From: Rhizobium metallidurans
GTDB lineage: Bacteria; Pseudomonadota; Alphaproteobacteria; Rhizobiales; Rhizobiaceae
Direction: 5' to 3'
Assembly: GCF_014196505.1 (NCBI RefSeq)
Contig: NZ_JACIDW010000009.1
Coordinates: forward strand, 62,001-126,000
Length of the DNA: 64,000 bases
Position 1 is the stretch's first letter; every line of letters starts with the position of its first letter. The position numbers and the translations under genes are program-made. Below are positions 55,709-64,000 of this stretch, piece by piece. The notes under the pieces were generated by a model. That model saw only the letters and a list, made by a program, of their open reading frames with translations, ran no database searches and was not told where the DNA came from.

Positions 55709-56182
55709 ATGATATTTCTGGTAATTGCGGTCCCGATCGTCGTCGTGTGTTTTCTTCTGGCTCCCCGACCGACATTGATCGCCGTAGCGTGCATGCTTCT
55801 GGTGGGCGCCGGCGTTGGCTTCTACGTTTACTTCCAGCAGACCGACCGCAATAGTCTTGCAGCGCTCGTTTCGGGAACAAGTACCGGCGGTCAGGGCTGC
55901 CCCGATCCGGCCAAGTCGGTTTTCGTGACGTTGGCGAACGCTTCCGACAGGCAGGTCAACGTGGTCCGCTTCAGGTTGATCGCCAAGCGCTCGGGCCATA
56001 GCAGCGAAGTCTATTCGGACTACTTCACGACCGACAAGATCATCGAGCCGCGCAGCGAGTTCGGCAACTGCTGGACGCTCAACCCCTATCGCGGCCTCGA
56101 CACATTGCCGGGCAAGCCCTCCCCCGCCGATTTCGACTGGTCGGTGGAGATCTCGTCGGTCGATTTCGCGGCCAAGCCATAG
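55709..56182 (+). CDS. Membrane-anchored hypothetical protein
   Basis: 157-residue protein. Two close membrane segments (MIFLVIAVPIVVVCFLL and LIAVACMLLVGAGVGFYVYF) precede a soluble domain with FVTLANASDRQVNVVRFRLIA and CPDP/NCW cysteines. This domain looks like an immunoglobulin-like or FxLYD-type sandwich outside the membrane. The ATG at 55709 has GGAGCAGG upstream; a longer frame from 55592 is poor. It is convergent with the YeiH gene. Family not identified. Confidence 0.65.
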   Translation: MIFLVIAVPIVVVCFLLAPRPTLIAVACMLLVGAGVGFYVYFQQTDRNSLAALVSGTSTGGQGCPDPAKSVFVTLANASDRQVNVVRFRLIAKRSGHSSEVYSDYFTTDKIIEPRSEFGNCWTLNPYRGLDTLPGKPSPADFDWSVEISSVDFAAKP

Positions 56183-56190
56183 CGCACCGG

Positions 56191-57204
56191 CTATCGGGCT
56201 TGCAGAATAAGGAGCCCCACCACACCGAGAAGGCTCAGGGCCGCGAGCGAGAGGATGCCGGCCAATAGAACGCGGCCACCGGAGGCGAACACGGTGCGCA
56301 TATTCACCGACAGGCCAAGCGCCGCCATGGACACCGTCGTCAGGAGCGTCGATGCCGATTTCGCGGTGTCGACCGCTCCCGGTGGAATAAGGCCGAGGCT
56401 GCGCAGGCACATCATCGCGAAGAAGCCGATGATGAACCAGGGAATGAGGCGAGTGGCGGAAAGCCAAGCCCCGCCAGTGCGTTGGCCGCCGTTTTTCAGC
56501 CGCAGCAGCAACACCACGGGACCGAGCATGAGAACGCGCATGAGCTTGACCAGCGTGCCGACTTGGACGCTGGCGGCGCCGATGGGCGCGGTGGCGGCCA
56601 GAACCTGGGGCACGGCATAAACCGTCATTCCGGCGAACACGCCATATTGCCACTGCGTCATCCCAAAGGCCGAAAACAACCACGGCAGCAACAGGACGAC
56701 CAGGATTCCAAGCGCCGCGGTAAAGGCAATGGACGAGGCCACGTCATCGAAGTCCGCTCCGATCACGGGAGCAGCCGCGACGATCGCCGAATTGCCGCAT
56801 ATGGAATTGCCGCAGGCAACGAGCGTCGCCAGATGATCCGTCAGGCCGAGCAGGCGACAGATGCTGTAGCTGATGACCAGGGAGAGCATGACAGTGGCGA
56901 ACACGACGGCGACCATCATCGTTCCCGCATCGACAACCGTCCGGACACTGATCGAAGCGCCAAGGAGCACGATCGCCATTTCGAGCAGGAGTTTGCTCGA
57001 AAAGTCCACGCCGGCGCGCAGTGAAGGCGCAAGCCCGACGACACTGTGATAGATCGTGCCGAGCAGAATGGCGAAGACGAGCGCATCCATCAGTTCATAG
57101 CCGAATACCGCTTTCTCCGTGAAAGCGATCGCCTGCGACATCAGGGTGACAATGACGCTAACCCCCACGCCGGGAAGAATTTCCACCAAACCAGACCTGC
57201 GCAA
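56191..57204 (-). CDS. YeiH/UPF0324-family membrane protein (putative sulfate exporter)
   Basis: 337-residue inner-membrane protein with about ten hydrophobic helices. Family features: ILLGTIYHSVVGLAPSLRAG, LLEMAIVLLGASIS, and CGNSICGNSAIVAAAPVIGA, the repeated GNS motif of the YeiH family. The family is labelled putative sulfate exporter, on weak evidence. The start is TTG 57204, preceded by GGAGAG at 6 bases spacing. Nothing adjacent explains its role; the sulfate importer is far to the left. Confidence 0.85.
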   Translation of the reverse strand: MRRSGLVEILPGVGVSVIVTLMSQAIAFTEKAVFGYELMDALVFAILLGTIYHSVVGLAPSLRAGVDFSSKLLLEMAIVLLGASISVRTVVDAGTMMVAVVFATVMLSLVISYSICRLLGLTDHLATLVACGNSICGNSAIVAAAPVIGADFDDVASSIAFTAALGILVVLLLPWLFSAFGMTQWQYGVFAGMTVYAVPQVLAATAPIGAASVQVGTLVKLMRVLMLGPVVLLLRLKNGGQRTGGAWLSATRLIPWFIIGFFAMMCLRSLGLIPPGAVDTAKSASTLLTTVSMAALGLSVNMRTVFASGGRVLLAGILSLAALSLLGVVGLLILQAR

Positions 57205-57384
57205 TTGAAACTCTCCGGCATTGATCGTCCGGAGAAAATAAAGCTCCTATTCATTCCTATCCATAGAATAATAAATTACATTTCATTCGACATAAATGAA
57301 CGGTTCGTGAGCGCTGGCGAGCCATGGAACAAGCGGCGTGCGCGATCATTAACCTCCGATCAGCCGTGACAGGAGACGGAAGCA

Positions 57385-57579
57385 ATGGCAAAGGACGTTA
57401 CAAATCGCAGGTCGAAGGAACATGTCGACGATGACCAGAATGGTGTGATCGTTGCTGGACCCGAAGCGCATGCGCGCGAGCACGCCGGAAAAGACCCGGC
57501 GCACAAGATATCGCCCGAGAAAGACAAGGCCACCGCGAAGCCTGTCGCGGGCGGGCGTGGTTCCGAAAACGCCAGATAG
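57385..57579 (+). CDS. Small hydrophilic protein
   Basis: 64-residue, very polar protein (MAKDVTNRRSKEHVDDDQNG to GGRGSENAR), probably unstructured, rich in K, D, A and H. A good ribosome site AGGAGACGGAAG precedes the ATG. Conserved motifs are absent. It could be a stress-related hydrophilin-like protein, which is inference from composition. It is followed by a bidirectional terminator shared with katG. Confidence 0.55.
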   Translation: MAKDVTNRRSKEHVDDDQNGVIVAGPEAHAREHAGKDPAHKISPEKDKATAKPVAGGRGSENAR

Positions 57580-57630
57580 GCTGGCAGGCGCCGAGACGAT
57601 GCGACGAGAGGCGACCTGTCCAAACGTAAA

Positions 57631-57663
57631 AACCTCCCGTACGCTATCCGCGCGCGGGAGGTT
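57631..57663. terminator. Bidirectional terminator
   Basis: Stem AACCTCCCG / CGGGAGGTT with a 15-base loop. On the minus strand it continues with TTTTTA (after katG); on the plus strand with CCTTTTC (after the small gene at 57385). Confidence 0.8.
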
Positions 57664-57695
57664 CCTTTTCAAGGCCTGCTGTAGGCCGTTTCGCT

Positions 57696-60005
<2,310 letters not shown>

Positions 60006-60030
60006 CTAAAGAGTCTGATAGGTTTTAATT

Positions 60031-60972
60031 ATGATTGGCCTGTCCATGAAGCATCTCCGCTATTTCGAGGCTCTGGCAAGGCTTGGGCATTTCGGCCGCG
60101 CCGCCGAAGCCTGCGCTATTTCCCAGCCGGCGCTATCCGTGCAGATTCGCGAACTCGAGGAGTTGATCGGCGCGCCCCTCGTGGAACGTGGTGGCAGGCA
60201 GATCAGACTTACCAGCCTCGGCGAGGAATTCGCCGAACGCGTGCGCGGCATTCTGCGCTCCGTCGATGATCTCGCGGAACTGGCGCGCGCCACGCGGACA
60301 ACGCTTGCCGGGCGGCTTCGTATCGGCGTCATTCCGACGATTGCCCCCTATCTTCTGCCAGATGTCATCAAGACTTTGACGCAGCGTTATCCCGGGCTCG
60401 ACCCGCGCCCGCGCGAGGCGGTCACCCAGCGGCTGATCGAGGATTTGCACGAGGCGAGGCTCGATGCGGCCATCGTCGCCCTGCCCGTCTCCGAACCGAC
60501 GCTCGAGGAGATCCCGCTCTTCAACGAGGAGTTCGTTCTGGTGCGTCCGCTAGAGGACGCCGGCAAGCCGGTTCCAAGTTCGGAAATGCTGCACGCGATG
60601 CGCCTGCTTCTTCTCGAAGAGGGCCATTGTTTCCGCGAGCAGGCGCTGTCGTTCTGCAACATCGCAGCCGCGCCGCCTCGCGAACTCATGGAAGGAAGCT
60701 CGCTGACCACGCTGGTGCAGATGGTGGGCGCCGGCATCGGCGTCACCCTGCTGCCGCAGATGGCGGTGCGCACGGAGACACGCTCGGCCGATGTCAGCGT
60801 GTTCCGGCTGCTGGAGCCCCGCCCCTTCCGCACGATCGGCATGATCTGGCGCAAGACCAACCCGCTGGTATCGCAATTCGGGCCAATCGCCGAAATCGTC
60901 CGCGAGGCCGGTGCTCGCAGAACTTACGAATTCGAGGATCTGTCGCCAGTCACCGCCCGCGGTTATGTTTGA
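60031..60972 (+). CDS. oxyR: Hydrogen-peroxide-sensing regulator OxyR (LysR family)
   Basis: 313-residue LysR-type activator. Helix-turn-helix in LARLGHFGRAAEACAISQPA (about residues 14-33). The two redox cysteines are in EEGHCFREQALSFCN, nine residues apart as in OxyR. It is divergent from katG, the classical target; the 160-base gap should hold their shared operator, though I could not pick a confident ATAG-type site. The ATG at 60031 is used; ATG 60046 (MKHLRYFEAL) is equally good and closer to the family start. Confidence 0.93.
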   Translation: MIGLSMKHLRYFEALARLGHFGRAAEACAISQPALSVQIRELEELIGAPLVERGGRQIRLTSLGEEFAERVRGILRSVDDLAELARATRTTLAGRLRIGVIPTIAPYLLPDVIKTLTQRYPGLDPRPREAVTQRLIEDLHEARLDAAIVALPVSEPTLEEIPLFNEEFVLVRPLEDAGKPVPSSEMLHAMRLLLLEEGHCFREQALSFCNIAAAPPRELMEGSSLTTLVQMVGAGIGVTLLPQMAVRTETRSADVSVFRLLEPRPFRTIGMIWRKTNPLVSQFGPIAEIVREAGARRTYEFEDLSPVTARGYV

Positions 60973-61132
60973 TGTGTCCAGTCAGAACTGAAAATCAGGC
61001 TCGGCGACGATGCGGAAGACTTGACGGAGACAGGCCGGCCCTTGCCCTGCCAACGGCGTTGGCGGTAGTGTCGCCCGGCATCGCGACGGCAACCCTTGCG
61101 GCATGACAGGCCTCTTACGGGGACGCGCGCGT

Positions 61133-61615
61133 ATGGTGCGTGACTTGCGAGGAAGCGTTGTGGATACACCTCCTGTTGTGATCGACTATGCCGGCGTCAT
61201 CCAGACGTCGCTCGCGCCAGTCTTTCTGTTGGCGGGTACCGCGGCCTTTGTCGGAATCTACGCCACCCGCCTCGGACGCGTCTCGGACCGGTTGAACGAG
61301 GTCGTCGAGAAAGACATTCCGGACGACAGGCGGCAGCGGCAACTCATCTATCTTCGCCGGCGCACGCTGGTTCTGGAGATCGCCGTCATTCTCGGTGTCG
61401 TTGCCGGCATCAGCACCTGCGGAGCGATCCTCAATCTCCTGTCCGGCGCGCTCGATATCCGCATCCGGCCTTTGAACCTTTTCTGGTTCTTCGGCACTGC
61501 TATCGTCGCGCTCATGCTGTCGCTCATCGCCTTCCTGCTGGAATTGATCGCAGCTGGCCGCAGCATCCTCCTCCAGATCCGCGACAACAATCGCGACCCC
61601 GGGGTGGGCTCCTAG
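61133..61615 (+). CDS. DUF2721 membrane protein
   Basis: 160-residue membrane protein. Three helices: LAPVFLLAGTAAFVGIYATR, then after a basic cytoplasmic stretch (LIYLRRRTLVLEIAVI) two more (VLGVVAGISTCGAILNL and FFGTAIVALMLSLIAFL). The DRLNEVVEKD and RRR regions fit DUF2721. The start is uncertain: ATG 61133 (MVRDLRGS) or 61103 in frame. Function is unknown; it is not obviously part of an operon. Confidence 0.7.
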   Translation: MVRDLRGSVVDTPPVVIDYAGVIQTSLAPVFLLAGTAAFVGIYATRLGRVSDRLNEVVEKDIPDDRRQRQLIYLRRRTLVLEIAVILGVVAGISTCGAILNLLSGALDIRIRPLNLFWFFGTAIVALMLSLIAFLLELIAAGRSILLQIRDNNRDPGVGS

Positions 61616-61665
61616 GAGCCGATTTGCTCCGCACGCGGAAATACGGAATTTCCGACGAGTGAGCT

Positions 61666-62418
61666 TCAGCCGATACGGATGCCGCCCTTGCGCTCGTCGA
61701 TCGCCTCCTCGAGAGCCAGCATACCCGCGAAGACGGTGACGGAAACGAGCACGCCGAGCGTGGCGTCGGATGCATAATGAGCCCCGACCACGACGCGAAG
61801 GGCGGCGGTCGTGACCGAGGCGATGATCACCGGAGGCGCTATCCATGTGCGATATCGCGGCGGCAACAGAAGGAGAAGGCCGATCAGCCACCCCGCCCCG
61901 GACGCCTCGCCGGAGATGAACGAGCAATTCCGTTCGCATGCCCCCCCGAACGATCCCGCTGGCATGAATGTCATCTGCCCACCAAACAGATCTGTTTGCG
62001 ACGGACGCGGACGGCCGAATTGCTCCTTGAAAAGCAGGCTCGTGATCAAGCCGGCGCTCACACCCAGGCTTGCCAGAGAGAGCCAGAGCCGGCGCACCGG
62101 CAGGTAATTACGGACCCTACGCGACACCCCTGCCAAAACCAGGGCGGCCAGGATCGTCGCTGCAGCCACGTAGGGCAAAGCGTAAAGGGTCCAGCGAAGG
62201 GTTCTCGCCCAGGTCTCGGCGCCGATGGTGAAGGACCCGCACGAGTTCCCCGGCGATAGTTCCATGCAGAGCGGGCTGCTGAAGAACAACGCCGAAATTC
62301 TGATGTCGATCATCGGCCATGCGTGAAAAATCGCCAGCAGCGAGAACCATAGCGCCACCAGGATGAAAAACGCCTCCGCGTATGTCCGCCGACGGGCAGC
62401 GATTTGCAATGTGATCAT
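61666..62418 (-). CDS. PAP2-family membrane phosphatase (lipid phosphatase-like)
   Basis: 250-residue protein with five to six membrane helices. Motif 1 is KEQFGRPRP, motif 2 CSFISGEASGAG, motif 3 RVVVGAHYASDATLG. The arrangement is that of LpxE/LpxF-type PAP2 enzymes that remove phosphate from lipid A or other lipids on the periplasmic face. In motif 2 the usual SGH histidine is glutamate (SGE). I chose ATG 62418 (MITLQIAARRR) with GAGAG upstream; 62463 is possible. Lipid substrate is not known. Confidence 0.82.
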   Translation of the reverse strand: MITLQIAARRRTYAEAFFILVALWFSLLAIFHAWPMIDIRISALFFSSPLCMELSPGNSCGSFTIGAETWARTLRWTLYALPYVAAATILAALVLAGVSRRVRNYLPVRRLWLSLASLGVSAGLITSLLFKEQFGRPRPSQTDLFGGQMTFMPAGSFGGACERNCSFISGEASGAGWLIGLLLLLPPRYRTWIAPPVIIASVTTAALRVVVGAHYASDATLGVLVSVTVFAGMLALEEAIDERKGGIRIG

Positions 62419-62497
62419 GGTCGGCTCTCTTCGCCAAAAGATATGCCGGCCATATTTCGTCATCGCCTGACGTGAACCTGAACGCGCGCTCCCAATT

Positions 62498-62526
62498 GCT
62501 TACGAACTGGTCACGAATCCGTAAGC
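62498..62526 (-). promoter_or_regulatory. Inverted repeat upstream of the PAP2 gene
   Basis: GCTTACG and CGTAAGC arms 15 bases apart, 80 bases before the PAP2 start, between it and the stop of the isomerase gene. It could be an operator or a weak terminator hairpin for the otnI gene's own upstream neighbours. Only the symmetry is seen. Confidence 0.3.
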
Positions 62527-62547
62527 AGTACGTGTGAGCACACAGTG

Positions 62548-63339
62548 TCAGAGCATTCCTGCATGTCGGGAGCCGAGCTTCCTCGTCCATCCAAGCCCGG
62601 CGACCGTTTCCCCCGCCGGCCGGTACTCGCAACCGACATAGCCCTGGTAACCGAGCTCATCGAGCGCCGCGAATATCGCGAAATCGTCGAGTTCGCCGGT
62701 TCCCGGCTCGTTGCGCTTCGGCACGGAGGCGATCTGCACGTGCCCGATGAGAGGCATCGCCCGTTCGAGGCCGACTAGCACGTCGCCATGGATGATCTGC
62801 CGGTGATAGACGTCGAACTGCAGCTTGACGTTGCGATGGTCGAGATCGGAAATGAAGCCGATGGCGCGATTGAAATCGTTCAGGAAATAGCCGGGCATAT
62901 CGCGGCCGTTGATGGGCTCGATCACCAGGCCGATACCCTCCCGCGCCGTCGCGTCCGCGGCATAGGTCAGCGCGTCACGGTAGGCGGCGATGGCAGCCGT
63001 ATCGTTCGCATCGGCGATCCCCGCCATCATGTGCAGGAGCGGCGATCGGATGGTCTTGGCGTAGTCGATCGCCTTGCGCACTCCATCGCGGAACTCGTCG
63101 CGGCGTTCCGGCAAGGCCGCCAGGCCACGCTCGCCCGTGGCCCAATCGCCCGGCGACATGTTGAACAGTGCCTGCTTCAACCCGGCCGCGTCCAGCTTCT
63201 CGGCGATGACACCGGCGGGGTGATCATAGGGGAAAAGATATTCGACGGCCTCGAAGCCCGCATCGGCGGCGGCCTGGAAACGGTCGAGAAAAGCGTGCTC
63301 GTTGAACATCATGCTGAGGTTGGCGGCAAGACGCGGCAT
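62548..63339 (-). CDS. otnI: Hydroxypyruvate isomerase family enzyme (2-oxo-tetronate isomerase-like)
   Basis: 263-residue TIM-barrel isomerase. Family features: MPRLAANLSMMFNEHAFLDRF, VEYLFPYDHPA, the metal-site glutamates in GIGLVIEPINGRDMPGYFL and the last GYVGCEYRP, and QFDVYHRQIIHGD. The start has AAGGAGG 5-10 bases upstream. It follows the ltnD-like gene after one base, so both are in one operon. In such operons OtnI converts 2-oxo-tetronate in the breakdown of four-carbon sugar acids. Plain hydroxypyruvate isomerase (Hyi) is the alternative. Confidence 0.85.
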   Translation of the reverse strand: MPRLAANLSMMFNEHAFLDRFQAAADAGFEAVEYLFPYDHPAGVIAEKLDAAGLKQALFNMSPGDWATGERGLAALPERRDEFRDGVRKAIDYAKTIRSPLLHMMAGIADANDTAAIAAYRDALTYAADATAREGIGLVIEPINGRDMPGYFLNDFNRAIGFISDLDHRNVKLQFDVYHRQIIHGDVLVGLERAMPLIGHVQIASVPKRNEPGTGELDDFAIFAALDELGYQGYVGCEYRPAGETVAGLGWTRKLGSRHAGML

Positions 63340-63340
63340 A

Positions 63341-64000
63341 TCAGACCTCCTTGTCCATGCCGGGCAGCTGCAGTCCGGCGATCGAAGCCAGAAGGCGGGC
63401 GACGGAGGAATCATCGTCCCGCCCCATGCCGACCGCCTCCGTCATGACGAAAAGCTGCAGGGCGGCGCTGGCGATCGGCAACGGGAATTTCCGTTGGCGG
63501 CCGATGTCGGAGACGATGCCGAGATCCTTGGTGAAGATCGAAACGGCGCTGTGCGGCGTATAATCGCCGGCAACCACATGCGGAATGCGGTTTTCGAACA
63601 TCCAGCTGTTTCCAGCCGACTTGGTGATGACGTCGAAGACCCGGGATATGTCGAGCCCGAGGCTCTTGGCGAAGGTGATCGCTTCGCAGGCGACGGCGAT
63701 ATGGACGCCGGCAAGAAGCTGATTGACGATCTTGAAGGATGAGCCGACACCGACGTCGTCCCCGAGTTCGTAGACTGTCGCCGCCATGGCGTCCAGCGCC
63801 GGCCGCGCTGCGGCAAAGCTCTCGGGCGAACCGGACGCCATGAAGGTCAGCGCGCCGGCATCGGCCTTGACGGAGCCGCCGCTGATCGGCGCATCGAGAT
63901 AAAGGACGCCATGTTCGCCGGCTCTGCGCGCGAATTCCTTGGCCTCCGCCGGGGAGATCGTGGCCGACGATATCACCACGGAACCAGGCGTCAGCGCGGC
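63341..64000 (-). CDS. ltnD: Beta-hydroxyacid dehydrogenase (L-threonate dehydrogenase-like), partial
   Basis: The gene runs off the right edge; 219 codons of its 3-prime part are here. Visible: YLDAPISGGSVKADAGALTFMA (substrate-binding loop), the catalytic lysine in GSSFKIVNQLLAGVHIAVACE, and the C-terminal helical domain ending SIAGLQLPGMDKEV. The NAD-binding N-terminus lies outside. It precedes otnI by one base and belongs to the same operon, which supports threonate/tetronate use. GarR or 3-hydroxyisobutyrate dehydrogenase are close alternatives. Confidence 0.83.
   Translation of the reverse strand, partial: AALTPGSVVISSATISPAEAKEFARRAGEHGVLYLDAPISGGSVKADAGALTFMASGSPESFAAARPALDAMAATVYELGDDVGVGSSFKIVNQLLAGVHIAVACEAITFAKSLGLDISRVFDVITKSAGNSWMFENRIPHVVAGDYTPHSAVSIFTKDLGIVSDIGRQRKFPLPIASAALQLFVMTEAVGMGRDDDSSVARLLASIAGLQLPGMDKEV

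Overview
This window is a GC-rich (roughly 60-65% G+C by eye) piece of an alphaproteobacterial genome, most probably a member of the Rhizobiales. The evidence is the gene content: a bcsN-bcsA-bcsB-bcsZ-bcsK cellulose operon of the Agrobacterium type, a DUF982 protein, an fdsGBAD NAD-linked formate dehydrogenase, a RIME-like intergenic palindromic repeat, and an alphaproteobacterial LexA box (GTTC-N7-GTTC). No rRNA, tRNA, CRISPR array, transposase, integrase or prophage gene was seen. The window reads as core or accessory chromosome (or chromid) rather than a mobile island. The genus cannot be fixed from the sequence alone.

Layout. 1-1803: end of an assimilatory nitrate reductase gene and cysG (siroheme synthase). 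1826-5678 (minus): sulfate/thiosulfate ABC importer cysA-cysW-cysT-sbp. 5988-9379 (plus): a TPP riboswitch followed by ykoF-like, thiX, thiZ and thiY genes for uptake of thiamine or its pyrimidine precursor. 9603-11788: small hypothetical proteins, including DUF982 and two secreted proteins. 11951-16287 (minus): an RND efflux pump and its adaptor. 16988-26217 (plus): the type III cellulose synthesis operon. 26315-26515: a LexA box in front of an unrecognised 55-residue protein. 26618-27322: a HAD phosphatase. 27395-34474 (minus): an arabinose/arabinoside uptake and hydrolysis cluster with substrate-binding protein, two permeases, a frameshifted ATPase, a GH51 arabinofuranosidase and an ArsR-type regulator. 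34654-35532 (minus): ribB under an FMN riboswitch. 35806-46804 (plus): the kdp high-affinity potassium system with its sensor kinase and response regulator, continuing into a PtsN-like EIIA protein and an SbmA/YddA-type ABC exporter. 46801-48707: arginase-family protein and small proteins. 48806-55260: LysR regulator and formate dehydrogenase fdsGBAD. 55315-57579: hypotheticals and a YeiH-family membrane protein. 57696-60972: katG and oxyR, divergent. 61133-64000: DUF2721 protein, PAP2 phosphatase, and the start of a four-carbon sugar-acid pathway (otnI, ltnD-like).

How the parts work together. CysG supplies siroheme for nitrite and sulfite reductases, and lies between nitrate reductase and the sulfate importer. 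The thi cluster is switched off by TPP through its leader. In the bcs operon, BcsA carries a c-di-GMP-binding PilZ domain. BcsK, a TPR protein without a barrel, takes the place of BcsC. In the kdp region, each of the kdpD, kdpE and EIIA genes overlaps the next by four bases. This physically joins the potassium sensor with a nitrogen-PTS-type protein, a family known in other proteobacteria to touch KdpD.

Items most worth a second look: the LexA-box small ORF (26315-26515), the frameshift in the arabinoside ATPase (about 30870), the dyad sites around the ArsR-type regulator, the kdp-EIIA-exporter arrangement with unannotated small membrane ORFs, and the repeats inserted inside the kdp and fds operons. 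No wholly new multi-gene system was found.
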